Assembly: GCA_035532215.1 (NCBI GenBank)
Contig: DATKRK010000103.1
Coordinates: 1-16,149 of the forward strand
Origin: JAICIG01 sp035532215
GTDB lineage: Bacteria > Planctomycetota > Planctomycetia > Pirellulales > JAICIG01
Direction of reading: 5' to 3'
DNA length: 16,149 nucleotides
The notes under the pieces were generated by a model. It was not told where the DNA came from, searched no databases, and saw only the letters and a list, made by a program, of their open reading frames with translations. Within the stretch, counting starts at the first letter, position 1, and each line of letters begins with the position of its first letter. The position numbers and the translations under genes are program-made. Below, piece by piece: positions 5,556 through 12,967 of this stretch.

Positions 5556-5560
5556 GACAA
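5533..5560 (-). promoter_or_regulatory. Candidate sigma-70-type promoter of the integrase
   Basis: Read on the minus strand, TTGTCT (5555-5560) and TACAAT (5533-5538) are separated by 16 bases, giving 4 of 6 and 5 of 6 matches to the consensus. The start of transcription would lie near 5526, about 50 bases before the integrase ATG. Both arms of the inverted repeat fall within or next to it, so a protein bound there would block the promoter. Confidence 0.5.
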
Positions 5561-6019
5561 GCCAAGCCGCTGATTTGCCGTGATTTACGGTGTTTTTTGA
5601 AGTGCATAAGAAATCAGGATGGGTTTATGCCCATGAAGCCAATGCCGACGATGCCTACGTTGACCATAGATGTTGTTTCCTCGGATGCGATTTCATGATT
5701 CACACGCCCTGCTGGTTTCCGCCGGGCGAACCGCGAAGTTCACATCATAACGCCGCTGCCGACGCGTTAACCCGCCAGCGCCATAAATTTTGTGAGTCCC
5801 GGCCGACATTTTGGCAGGCACGGCAGGCGAGTGTGGTCGCGAAGCGTTTGGAGCGCCGTCGTCTCGGATGCACCAAGGCATGCGAGAAGCCTTTGCGGCG
5901 CTACTTTAGGCGCCGCCGGAACGGCCTGCCGGTTGCGGGAATTCGGCAAGCGAGATACGCTGGCCCTTACTGTGGCTGGACGAAAAGGTCCGCACGAAAA
6001 CATCTGGGAGGAATCAACC
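5561..6019. other. Gene-free junction region
   Basis: No convincing gene, tRNA or attachment site was found here. The base composition changes from AT-rich near 5500-5700 to GC-rich from about 5700, which suggests the element-chromosome boundary is in this stretch. A hairpin GCGGCGC / GCGCCGC (5895-5901 with 5910-5916) is visible. The last bases carry the GGGAGG ribosome binding site of the next gene. Confidence 0.5.
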
Positions 6020-6955
6020 ATGTTTGCTCGCCTGTTTTGCGTTTCACTGGCGCTGACGCTCGTTAGTCTGGCCCGCGGGGCGGCCGCCGACGAGACGGCG
6101 ATCCCCAGCATTGGCCCGACGGGCGAAATCGTCAAGCTGCACACGGGCTTCGGGTTCACCGAAGGTCCTGCCGCCGACGCCGAAGGCAACGTGTACTTCA
6201 GCGATGTTCCCAACTCGCGCGTTAGCAAAGTCGACGCTAACGGCAAGCTCTCGGTGTTTCGCGATCCGTCAAACCATACGAACGGCATCATGGTCAACGC
6301 CGCCGGCGAACTGGTTTGCTGCGAAATGGACGGCCGCGTCAGCATCGTCGCCCGCGACGGCAAAACCGTCCGCCCGCTGGCCGAGACCTATGAGGGCAAA
6401 CGCTTCAATGCACCGAACGATCTGGTCGTCGACCGCTCGGGCGGCGTCTACTTCACCGATCCGCAGTTTCGCGCGCCCCCGTCGCTGCCGCAAGGCGTGA
6501 CGGCCGTGTATTACGTCACGGCCGACGGCAAGGTCAGCCGCCTGATCGACGACCTGAAAGCGCCAAACGGCGTGATCCTTTCGCCCGACGAAAAGACGCT
6601 GTACGTCGTTCCCAGCATGCAGGAAGAGATGATGGCCTACCCGGTCGAGGCGCCCGGCAAGCTCGGCAAAGGCCGCGTCTTTTGCCGCACCAAGCAGGCC
6701 GAAGGCAAACAAGGAACCGGCGGCGACGGGCTGACGATCGACGAAAAAGGCAATCTCTACATCGCCACCGCCCTCGGCCTGCAAGTCTTTAGCGCCAAAG
6801 GCAAGGCGCTTGGCATCATCGAGTTTCCGGAACCGCCGGCCAACGCCACTTTCGGCGGCAAGGACCGCAAGACGCTTTACGTCACCGCGCGGACTTCGCT
6901 CTACACGGCGCCGATGGAAGTCGCCGGGCACGTGTTTCCGGGCGGGAAGAAGTAG
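6020..6955 (+). CDS. Exported SMP-30/gluconolactonase-family protein
   Basis: This 311-aa protein has an N-terminal signal peptide (residues 1-23, hydrophobic FCVSLALTLVSLARGAAA, cleavage near AAA-DE). A six-bladed SMP-30/gluconolaconase/LRE-like propeller follows. The family's metal-binding residues are visible: E48 in GFTEGP, N133 in NAPNDLVV, N183 in APNGV and D236 in GGDGLTID. Members hydrolyse sugar lactones or other esters; the substrate here is unknown. The start is fixed by GGGAGG at 6007-6012, eight bases before the ATG, although the frame is open further upstream. It would act in the periplasm. It converges on the PQQ-type protein at 7073-8392, with a shared hairpin region between them, and exported proteins of this family are abundant in planctomycetes. 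Confidence 0.9.
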   Translation: MFARLFCVSLALTLVSLARGAAADETAIPSIGPTGEIVKLHTGFGFTEGPAADAEGNVYFSDVPNSRVSKVDANGKLSVFRDPSNHTNGIMVNAAGELVCCEMDGRVSIVARDGKTVRPLAETYEGKRFNAPNDLVVDRSGGVYFTDPQFRAPPSLPQGVTAVYYVTADGKVSRLIDDLKAPNGVILSPDEKTLYVVPSMQEEMMAYPVEAPGKLGKGRVFCRTKQAEGKQGTGGDGLTIDEKGNLYIATALGLQVFSAKGKALGIIEFPEPPANATFGGKDRKTLYVTARTSLYTAPMEVAGHVFPGGKK

Positions 6956-6965
6956 CTGCGTTGGG

Positions 6966-7036
6966 CGCCATGCCTTCGCCGGCGTAGGCATGGCGTACAT
7001 CCTGAATCGCATGCTTACCCGCTTGCTGCGCAAGCG
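6966..7036. terminator. Hairpin pair between convergent genes
   Basis: CGCCATGCCT / AGGCATGGCG (6966-6975 with 6986-6995) is a perfect 10-bp stem whose 10-base loop is itself nearly palindromic. CGCTTGC / GCAAGCG (7020-7026 with 7030-7036) is a second perfect stem with a 3-base loop. Neither has a T tract. They lie exactly between two convergent stop codons and probably serve as bidirectional 3' ends. Confidence 0.55.
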
Positions 7037-7072
7037 TGAAAACATGCCAACCCGGATGCTTGCGCGTTTGCC

Positions 7073-8392
7073 TCAAGGGCGCCGGACGTCAAGACAGACG
7101 ATCTCGGCGTCGTCGCGTAAATAGAGCAGCCCGCCGGCCAGCGCCGGCGCCTGCCGCGTGGGTTTGACCACGATGCTGCGGCCGAGTTCTTCGTACTTTT
7201 CAGGCGTTGCTCTCAACACGACCAACTCGCCCTTCATCGTCGAGATGAACAGTTTGCCGTCCGCGGCGATCAGATTGCCTTTGCCGAACCGCGTTTTTTG
7301 CCACGCGCGCTCGCCCGTGTCCGCCTTGATGCAGGTCAGATGGGTAATCGGTCCGGCGCCGCCCACGTTGTCCATGCCGTAGAGATATCCGTCGAGCAAG
7401 ATCGACGTCTGCCATTCGTTGCGCAAGACGCTTCGGGTTCCCAGCGACGACCAGACCTCCTCGGTCTCGAACCCGCGTCCTTCGGGCTTCAAGGCCAACA
7501 ACACGCTGCCGTGGTCTTCGCCCGCCGAGATGAACACACGGTCGCCGACGGCAATCGGCGCGGCGATGTTGCAGTTGAAATTGGTCTCGAACGGATAACG
7601 CCATAACACGGCGCCGGTCTTCGGCGCCAAGCCCAACACGGAAACGCCGGTCGACGCCACGAGTTGCTCTCGCCCGCCGACGTTCAACACCGCCGGCGAC
7701 GAATAGCCCGCCGGATCGTCGCCCGCCCGCCAAGCGAGCTTTCCGCTGCTGGCGTCAAGCGCTACGACGCTCGCCCGTTGCGCCCCGATCGTCACGACGA
7801 CCAAATCGCCGACGACCAATGGAGAACATGCCATGCCGTAGTCGGCCTCTTCCGCTTCGAGTTCGTCGAGCAGATCGTGCGACCAGAGCAGCTTGCCGTC
7901 GGCGAAGTTCACGGCCGCGAGGATTCCCTCGCCGGTGAACGCAAACACGCGGTCGCCGGCAATCGCCGGAGTCGCTCGCGGGCCGTCGCCCATCGCGTTG
8001 CGATATTCGGGCGCCAGCGCCACTTGCCAGAGCGGCTTTCCCGTGCGCGCGTCATACGCCGCCAGCCACTGCTTGCCTTCTCGCTGCACCAGCGTGACGA
8101 GCCGGCGATCGCGAAGGGCCAGGCCCGACATGCCTACGCCGCCCGGCGCCCGCCACAGCTCTTTCGGCCCGCCCTCGGGCCACGTCTCTAGCAGCCCGAT
8201 CTCGGCCGAGATTCCGCTGCGATGCGGCCCGAGGAACTGCGGCCAGTCGCCCGCTTCGCCGCGGCATTCGATCGGCGCGGCGCCTGGTATCGCCGACAAA
8301 GCTGCGATGGCGGCAATGTATGCCCGCATGCAAAGCCAAAATCTTCGGCGTTCATTGGGTCGCGGCGAACTCATTGGGCGGCAAGATTTCAT
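7073..8392 (-). CDS. Exported PQQ-type beta-propeller protein
   Basis: The 439-aa protein starts with a basic region and a hydrophobic signal segment (MRAYIAAIAALSAIPGAA, about 22-39). The mature part opens with DWPQFLGPHRSGIS, the motif that begins many planctomycete PQQ-like propeller proteins. Repeated blade motifs of the type GKxLW follow (GKPLWQV, GKLLWSH, GKLAWRA, GAVLWRY, GERAWQK), as in the PQQ-binding/BamB-like propeller superfamily. No catalytic PQQ-ligating residues or cytochrome domain can be identified, so a binding or scaffold role is as likely as an oxidoreductase. The ATG at 8392 is chosen for AAGGA eight bases upstream; ATG 8401 and GTG 8434 are alternatives in the same frame. 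It would act in the periplasm. Confidence 0.85.
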   Translation of the reverse strand: MKSCRPMSSPRPNERRRFWLCMRAYIAAIAALSAIPGAAPIECRGEAGDWPQFLGPHRSGISAEIGLLETWPEGGPKELWRAPGGVGMSGLALRDRRLVTLVQREGKQWLAAYDARTGKPLWQVALAPEYRNAMGDGPRATPAIAGDRVFAFTGEGILAAVNFADGKLLWSHDLLDELEAEEADYGMACSPLVVGDLVVVTIGAQRASVVALDASSGKLAWRAGDDPAGYSSPAVLNVGGREQLVASTGVSVLGLAPKTGAVLWRYPFETNFNCNIAAPIAVGDRVFISAGEDHGSVLLALKPEGRGFETEEVWSSLGTRSVLRNEWQTSILLDGYLYGMDNVGGAGPITHLTCIKADTGERAWQKTRFGKGNLIAADGKLFISTMKGELVVLRATPEKYEELGRSIVVKPTRQAPALAGGLLYLRDDAEIVCLDVRRP

Positions 8393-8646
8393 GGCTTTCA
8401 TCCTTGGGTCTGAATGGCGCACCGGAACGATCACGCGGACCGCAAGCGACCGTTTTGTCCGTCTGCTTCTTCTCCGACGTCGGAGACGATTGCAACTTCG
8501 GACAGGATAACCGGGCGGCTTGGAAATGGGCAGAGAAATTTCGTTCGGCCGAAGGGCTCTGCGCGCCCGTCGCCTCGTACCAGTTGATCGCCCGCGGCGC
8601 TAGAGTCCTAAGCCTTGTTGCACGGCGATCCAAAGAAAATAAGCCG

Positions 8647-8871
8647 CTACTCTTCGTCTTCTTCGCCTGGTCTTTCTAGTTCTTCTAGTTCTTCTTCCTC
8701 TTGTTCCAGTTGACTAATCCTTTTCACCATGTCGTCGTCGTCGGCCTTCAAGTTCGTGATTCTCTCGTAGACGTCGATGACCGCACTGGCGATTGTCTTG
8801 ATGTCTTCGCTCGCGTCTTCGTTTGCAATGATCCCTCGAAGTTTTTCGATGTTCTGCAATTTGATGTTCAT
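8647..8871 (-). CDS. Small acidic coiled-coil protein
   Basis: This 74-aa protein is not assigned to a named family. It is helical throughout: MNIKLQNIEKLRGIIANEDA and IKTIASAVIDVYERITNLK form amphipathic helices. The C-terminal third is extremely acidic (LEQEEEELEELERPGEEDEE), with the acidic tail encoded by a GAA/GAG-rich stretch. There is no signal peptide or membrane segment, so it is probably cytoplasmic. The ATG at 8871 is chosen because AAAGGA lies six to seven bases upstream; the frame runs on for 36 more codons without a ribosome binding site. It diverges from the amidase at 9109. A chaperone-like, nucleic-acid-mimic or adaptor role is conceivable but not supported. Confidence 0.65.
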   Translation of the reverse strand: MNIKLQNIEKLRGIIANEDASEDIKTIASAVIDVYERITNLKADDDDMVKRISQLEQEEEELEELERPGEEDEE

Positions 8872-8977
8872 GCGCAATCCTTTAACGGCTAAGCTGCGCC
8901 GCCGTTTGGCCCCCATAGCTTTGGGCGGCGCGGCCCGCCAACAATCTCTCGCGCCAGAGGGGCGAAGTAAAGTGCGC

Positions 8978-9112
8978 ATGAAAAAACCCGCCTTGCGGCG
9001 GCTGTCTGCCCGACTAGATTCGGACGCTACCTCCGCGGCGGGCGATTTGACGACCGCTCCGCCGCGGTGCAGAATGCCGGTTCATCCCCTGCACCCCATC
9101 CGTTGCTTATGA
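8978..9112 (+). CDS. Possible 44-aa leader ORF overlapping the amidase start
   Basis: The ORF begins MKKPALRRLSARLDSD, is basic, and stops with a TGA at 9110-9112 that overlaps the amidase ATG at 9109 in an ATGA arrangement typical of translational coupling. The amidase has no ribosome binding site of its own, which favours coupling. The ORF lacks a well-placed ribosome binding site (AGAGGGG is about 15 bases upstream) and has no recognisable domain. It also overlaps a minus-strand terminator-like hairpin, so it may be chance. Confidence 0.25.
   Translation: MKKPALRRLSARLDSDATSAAGDLTTAPPRCRMPVHPLHPIRCL
8981..9001 (-). terminator. Minus-strand terminator-like hairpin
   Basis: On the minus strand CCGCC / GGCGG (9001-8997 with 8992-8988) closes a GCAA tetraloop and runs into GTTTTTT (8987-8981). 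It has the form of an intrinsic terminator but lies upstream of the minus-strand gene at 8871 and downstream of no minus-strand gene in the window. It could attenuate a leader transcript of that small gene or end an antisense RNA. Confidence 0.55.
9066..9095 (+). promoter_or_regulatory. Hairpin in the amidase leader
   Basis: GGTGCAG (9066-9072) pairs exactly with CTGCACC (9089-9095) around a 16-base loop and ends 13 bases before the amidase ATG. It could cover the translation start region or be a regulator binding site. Function is inferred only from position. Confidence 0.4.
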
Positions 9113-10452
9113 AACGCCCGGTCACGATACTTGAAGCCGCCGTCGCCCAAGGCCAAATCTCGGCTTGCGAACTGCTCGAACAGTGCCTGTCGAATATCGA
9201 GCGATTCGATCCGCAAGTGCGGGCCTGGGTGATGGTTGACGCAGCCGCAGCGCGCGAAACGGCGCGGCGTTTGGACGAGGAGCTGGCGCAAGGCCGATGT
9301 CGCGGCCCGCTGCACGGCGCGCCGATCGGCATCAAGGACATCATCGACGTGGCCGGCTGGCCGACCAAGGCCGGTTCGCGGCTGCGCGAAGATCATCGGG
9401 CCGAACGCGACGCGGAAATCGTCGCGCGGCTGAGAAACGCCGGCGCGATCATTCTAGGCAAAACCGTCACCACCGAGTTCGCCAGCTTCGATCCGCCGCC
9501 CACGCGCAACCCTTGGAACTTGGACCGCACGCCGGGCGGCTCGAGCAGCGGCTCGGCGGCGGCCGTGGCGACCGGCATGTGTCTGGCGGCCATCGGCACG
9601 CAGACGGGCGGCTCGATCACCCGGCCGGCCAGCTTTTGCGGCGTCGCCGGCTGCAAACCAACCTGGGGCCGCGTCAGTTCGAGCGGGATCGTGCCCTTCA
9701 GCTTTCATCTCGACCAGGCCGGACCGATCGCGCGGAGCGTGGCCGATCTGGCGATCATCGTACAAGCAATCGCGGGCTACGATCCGAATGATCCAGTTTG
9801 CCTGAACGCTCCATTAGGCGACGACCTATCTCTGCCGCTCGCCCAGCCGCCGAAGGTTGGCGTGTTGGAAGAATACTTCTTCGAGACCGCTTCGGAAGAA
9901 GTACGGAAAGTCGCATGGCAGGCCGTCGAACGGCTGCGGGCGGCGGGCGTGCAGATTGAAACGGTGGCTTTACCGAAAAGCTTCGCCGAAGCTCACCGCG
10001 GGCAGCGGATCGTGATGGCCGTCGATGCGGCCGCCTATCACCGCGACAATTTCCCTTCTCGTCGCGAGCTTTACGGCCCGGCCATCAGCCAGGTGCTCGA
10101 CGAAGGCCGCGCCGCTTCGGTGATCGACTACTCGGCGGCGTTGGCGAGTCAATTCCGCTTCCGCCGCGAAATGCTCGCGGCGCTCGAAGGCTTCGACGCC
10201 CTGCTGACTCCGGCCGCCGACAGGACGGCGCCGGGGCCCGAGACGACCGGCGATCCGCGGTTCAATTCGCCCTGGAGCTATTCGGGCTTGCCGACCGTAT
10301 CCATCCCTTGCGGGCTGGCCGAGGACAAGCTGCCGGTGGCCTTACAATTCATCGGCCGTTCGTTCGGCGAGGCCGGCTTGCTCGCCGCCGCCGCCTGGTG
10401 CGAACGAATCTTGCAATTCACCGACGTGCCGCCCTTGTTCGACGAAAACTGA
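9109..10452 (+). CDS. Amidase-signature family enzyme
   Basis: The 447-aa protein belongs to the amidase-signature hydrolases with a Ser-cisSer-Lys triad. K76 lies in GIKDIIDVAGW, the glycine/serine loop TPGGSSSGSAAAVA is at about 141-154 and supplies the cis-serine, and the nucleophile S169 is in GTQTGGSITRPASFCGVAG. The order LHGAPIGIKD, then ILGKTVTTEFAS, then RNPWNLDRTPGGSSSGS is characteristic. These enzymes hydrolyse amides; the substrate cannot be read. GatA of the tRNA amidotransferase is related but is usually longer and sits with gatB/gatC, which are absent here, so a stand-alone amidase is favoured. There is no signal peptide. The ATG at 9109 fits the family N-terminus; GTG at 9067 is an alternative. 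Confidence 0.9.
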   Translation: MKRPVTILEAAVAQGQISACELLEQCLSNIERFDPQVRAWVMVDAAAARETARRLDEELAQGRCRGPLHGAPIGIKDIIDVAGWPTKAGSRLREDHRAERDAEIVARLRNAGAIILGKTVTTEFASFDPPPTRNPWNLDRTPGGSSSGSAAAVATGMCLAAIGTQTGGSITRPASFCGVAGCKPTWGRVSSSGIVPFSFHLDQAGPIARSVADLAIIVQAIAGYDPNDPVCLNAPLGDDLSLPLAQPPKVGVLEEYFFETASEEVRKVAWQAVERLRAAGVQIETVALPKSFAEAHRGQRIVMAVDAAAYHRDNFPSRRELYGPAISQVLDEGRAASVIDYSAALASQFRFRREMLAALEGFDALLTPAADRTAPGPETTGDPRFNSPWSYSGLPTVSIPCGLAEDKLPVALQFIGRSFGEAGLLAAAAWCERILQFTDVPPLFDEN

Positions 10453-10476
10453 GCCTCTCGGTTTGGCCATGAATTG

Positions 10477-10625
10477 CACCACGGCGGCACGGAGAACACG
10501 GAGTTTTTGGGCATGGATTCGCACGGATTTTCACGGATGAAAAACAAAAAACAGTCCGTGTTCGATCCGTGCAAATCCGCGGCCCGGTTGCCGTTCTTCT
10601 CCGTGTCCTCAGTGCCTCCGAGGTG
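10477..10625. repeat. Nested palindromic intergenic repeat
   Basis: The outer arms are 10477-10503 and 10599-10625: 27 bases that are reverse complements at 23 positions, with the motif CTCCGTG...GTGCC. Inside is a second imperfect inverted pair around GCACGGATTTTCACGGAT (10521-10538) and its partner near 10555-10582. The 17-base TCCGTGTTCGATCCGTG at 10555-10571 recurs exactly at 15799-15815. It fills the gap between the amidase and S9 peptidase genes and resembles REP- or MITE-like non-coding repeats. Confidence 0.8.
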
Positions 10626-10667
10626 AATTCCCCGCCAGTCTCAACGTCCTCAGAAAGAAGAATTGAG

Positions 10668-12659
10668 ATGCTTCGCCTTCATGGCTCTCTTTCCGTTTCT
10701 CTGTGCCTCTGTGCCTCTGTGGTTAGCCTCTCCGCGTCGCTTGCGCAGGCGGACGAGCCCGCCGATCCGCTTCGTCCGCCGGCGATTGCCACCCAGGACG
10801 TGCCGGCCGTGCCGCCGCAATTGGCCGAGCGGCTGCGGCAGTATCAAAATACGCGGTCGGCGGCGTTCGCCGGCTGGGCGCCCGACGGCCGCGGCGTGCT
10901 GGTACAAACGCGGTTCGGCAACTCGGCGCAATTGCACCGCGTCTACCAACCTGGCGGTCGGCGCGAGCAAGTCACCTTCTTCGACGAGCCGGCCGGCGGC
11001 CGCTTCATCCCCGAGGCCCACGACGGTTCGCTGTTGGTCACGATGAGCCAGGGCGGCAACGAGAACAATCAGATCCATTACCTCGATCAAAGCGCCTACC
11101 GGACGACGCTTTTGACCGACGGCAAGACGCGAAACGACCTGGGGCCCGTGCGCCGCGATGGGCGGCAGATGATCGTCCATAGCAACCGCCGCAACGGTCG
11201 CGACACCGACATTTACCGGGCCGATTGCCGCCAGGCCGACTCGCCCGAAATGCTGATGGAGACCCAGGGCGAATACTGGCAGGCGGCCGACTGGTCGCTC
11301 GACGGCAAGAAACTGCTGCTGTTGCACTATGTTTCGATCAACGAGTCTTACCCGGCGCTGTTGGACGTGGCGGCCAAGAAGCTCGAACCGATCAAGCTGC
11401 CCGGCGACGGCCCGGCAGCGGTGGGCGATGCGGCCTTCAGCCCCGACGGCCGCAGTGCGTATCTGACGACCGACGCCCGCGGCGAATTCCTGGAATTGGC
11501 CAAGCTCGATCTCGAAAGCGAGAAGTATTCCTGGCCGGCGGGCGATTTGCGCTGGGACGTGAGTGATTCGAAAGTTGACCCGCAGAGCGGCCGCGTGGCC
11601 TTCGCCACGAACGAAGACGGCGCCAGCAAGTTGTATCTGCTGGAAGACGAACGGCCGCGAGAACTGGCAATTCCGCTGGGCATCATCGCGCATTTGGAGT
11701 TTTCGCCCAACGGCTCGCAGCTCGGCTTCACGCTGGCCCGGCCCAACGCGCCTGCCGAGGCGTATTCGATCGAACTCGCCGCCGACAAAGACGACCAGCT
11801 CGTCCGCTGGACCTACAGCGAAGTCGGCGGGCTCGACCCCGAGTCGTTCGTCAAACCGGAACACATTCAGTTCCGCTCGTTCGACGGCCGGCAGGTTCCC
11901 GGCTACTATTTCCGCCCGCGCGGCGCGTCGCCGAAGCAGCCAGCCGCGGTGCTAATTCGCATTCACGGCGGGCCCGAAAGCCAGTTCCGGCCGTTCTTTT
12001 CCGGCACGACGCAGTTCGAGGTCAACGAGTTGGGCCTGGCCGTCGTCTATCCGAACGTCCGCGGCTCGGCCGGCTACGGCAAGACGTATCTCAAGCTCGA
12101 CAACGCCGAGAAACGCGAGGACAGCGTCAAGGATATCGGCGCCCTGCTGGACTGGATCGCCGAGCAGCCGGAGTTGGATGCCAAGCGCGTGGCGGTAACG
12201 GGCGGCTCGTACGGCGGTTTCATGGTGCTCTCGTCGCTGACGCACTATCCCGAGCGGATCAAGGCGGGGATCGATATCGTGGGCATCGCCAACTTCATCA
12301 CCTTTCTCGAACGCACCAGCCCCTATCGCCAGGACCTGCGGCGGGCCGAATACGGCGACGAGCGCGACCCGAAGATGCGAGCCGTCTTCGAGCGGATCAA
12401 CCCTTCGGCGAGCGCCGACCAGATCGCTTCGGCCTTGCTCGTGGCCCACGGCCGCAACGACCCGCGAGTACCGTTTTCCGAAGCCGGGCAGATCGCCTCG
12501 AAGGTCCGCGCCGCCGGCCGCCAGGTCTGGACCGTCTACGCCGACAACGAAGGCCACGGTTTCGGGAAGAAAGACAACCGCGACTACATCACCGCCGTCG
12601 AGATGATGTTTTTGGAGCGGCATCTCGGGCTTTCGGCGAACAAGCAATCAAAGCAGTGA
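10668..12659 (+). CDS. Exported S9 family peptidase (prolyl oligopeptidase type)
   Basis: The 663-aa protein has a signal peptide (residues 1-28, ending LSASLAQA before DEPAD). A WD40-like beta-propeller spans about 55-400, and a C-terminal alpha/beta-hydrolase domain about 420-655. The S9 catalytic triad is complete: S514 in TGGSYGGFMV, D598 in HGRNDPRVPF and H630 in NEGHGFGKKDN, and the oxyanion HGGPE motif is present. Family members cleave short peptides after Pro or other residues (acylaminoacyl-peptidase / DPP-IV-like); the propeller restricts substrate size. The ATG at 10668 is chosen because the signal peptide starts there, although the frame is open to 10569. Signal peptide codons coincide with a repeat copy. 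It would act in the periplasm. Confidence 0.9.
   Translation: MLRLHGSLSVSLCLCASVVSLSASLAQADEPADPLRPPAIATQDVPAVPPQLAERLRQYQNTRSAAFAGWAPDGRGVLVQTRFGNSAQLHRVYQPGGRREQVTFFDEPAGGRFIPEAHDGSLLVTMSQGGNENNQIHYLDQSAYRTTLLTDGKTRNDLGPVRRDGRQMIVHSNRRNGRDTDIYRADCRQADSPEMLMETQGEYWQAADWSLDGKKLLLLHYVSINESYPALLDVAAKKLEPIKLPGDGPAAVGDAAFSPDGRSAYLTTDARGEFLELAKLDLESEKYSWPAGDLRWDVSDSKVDPQSGRVAFATNEDGASKLYLLEDERPRELAIPLGIIAHLEFSPNGSQLGFTLARPNAPAEAYSIELAADKDDQLVRWTYSEVGGLDPESFVKPEHIQFRSFDGRQVPGYYFRPRGASPKQPAAVLIRIHGGPESQFRPFFSGTTQFEVNELGLAVVYPNVRGSAGYGKTYLKLDNAEKREDSVKDIGALLDWIAEQPELDAKRVAVTGGSYGGFMVLSSLTHYPERIKAGIDIVGIANFITFLERTSPYRQDLRRAEYGDERDPKMRAVFERINPSASADQIASALLVAHGRNDPRVPFSEAGQIASKVRAAGRQVWTVYADNEGHGFGKKDNRDYITAVEMMFLERHLGLSANKQSKQ
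10697..10725 (+). repeat. Repeat copy inside the S9 peptidase signal-peptide codons
   Basis: The segment begins TTCTCTGTGCCTCTGTGCC and includes the tandem CTCTGTGC unit. It matches the outer arm of the intergenic repeat at 10597-10627 with about one base gap and a few changes. It encodes the hydrophobic core of the signal peptide (SLCLCASVV). Confidence 0.7.
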
Positions 12660-12661
12660 CG

Positions 12662-12680
12662 CCGCCGGGCGCCCCGGCGG
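12662..12680 (+). terminator. GC hairpin after the S9 peptidase gene
   Basis: CCGCCGGG / CCCGGCGG (12662-12669 with 12673-12680) forms a perfect 8-bp stem with a 3-base loop, starting right after the stop codon at 12659. There is no T tract, so it may stabilise the mRNA end or act as a Rho-assisted terminator. Confidence 0.5.
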
Positions 12681-12821
12681 ACTGGGCCATGAGACAATGT
12701 TTGTAAACGATGCGCGGGCATGAGGCTGCAATAGCCCAAGAGGCGGTCTTCCAGCTTTGCGAAGACCCGCCAGTTTACCGCGGCATCGGCAAAACAACTG
12801 AAAAAAGCCGGAGTTTGGCGG

Positions 12822-12849
12822 TTGCAAAAACACCGGACGATGCTACATT
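12822..12849 (+). promoter_or_regulatory. Candidate promoter of the rpsO-pnp operon
   Basis: TTGCAA (12822-12827) and TACATT (12844-12849) are separated by 16 bases in the only AT-rich stretch of the 308-base gap before rpsO. The start of transcription would be near 12857, giving a leader of about 110 bases that may carry S15 autoregulation, as known in other bacteria. No characterised S15-binding pseudoknot was identified here. Confidence 0.4.
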
Positions 12850-12912
12850 CATTGTCTTAAGTTGTTGTAAACCATGTATGTAGGTAGAGTCCTGGCAAGC
12901 TAGTCAAGAGGT

Positions 12913-12924
12913 CGGCGCCTAGTC
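12913..12924 (+). repeat. CGGCGCCTAGTC leader motif, copy 1
   Basis: This 12-base sequence upstream of rpsO recurs exactly at 13314-13325, upstream of pnp. A shorter CTAGTCA also occurs at 12900-12906 and 12919-12925. It may be a shared binding site or chance. Confidence 0.5.
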
Positions 12925-12967
12925 AGACGCTCGGATGCCAACCAACGTGAGGGAATTGCGGTCGCAG

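Larger units (their letters stand above)
1..5560. mobile_element. Right part of an integrated phage-like or satellite element
   Basis: The stretch holds a tyrosine recombinase at its right edge (4416-5477), an excisionase-like protein (3119-3364), a second helix-turn-helix protein, a run of 60-93 aa proteins mostly with one membrane segment, and unknown ORFs with almost no intergenic space. To its right lie ordinary planctomycete chromosomal genes. The left end is outside the window: bases 1-3 (TGA) may be the stop of a further upstream gene. The right boundary is put near the AT-rich inverted repeat at 5517-5555, but no direct-repeat attachment site could be found because only one end is visible. 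It could be a small prophage with an internal membrane, a filamentous prophage, or a phage satellite. The small membrane proteins favour a viral origin; this is inference. Confidence 0.7.

Noticed and set aside
5574..5605. Small hairpin CCGT-GATTT-ACGG followed by six T as a terminator
   Set aside because: The stem is only 4 bp and no gene on the plus strand ends upstream of it.
5590..6066. Long open frame running into the SMP-30 gene region
   Set aside because: The protein is Cys/Arg rich without any domain, there is no ribosome binding site, and it overlaps the well-supported start of the SMP-30 protein in another frame.
9073..9095. A T-arm-like sequence (GCCGGTTCATCCCCTGC) suggesting a tRNA or attachment site
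   Set aside because: The T-loop lacks the conserved A, one stem pair fails, and no matching acceptor, D or anticodon arms are found upstream. It is better explained as part of the GGTGCAG/CTGCACC hairpin.
9109..10452. Assignment of the amidase as GatA of the glutamyl-tRNA amidotransferase
   Set aside because: No gatB or gatC is nearby and the protein is shorter than usual GatA; a general amidase call is safer.
10650..11864. 404-aa minus-strand open frame across the S9 peptidase
   Set aside because: It is a shadow of the peptidase gene; the plus-strand product has a full catalytic triad and signal peptide.
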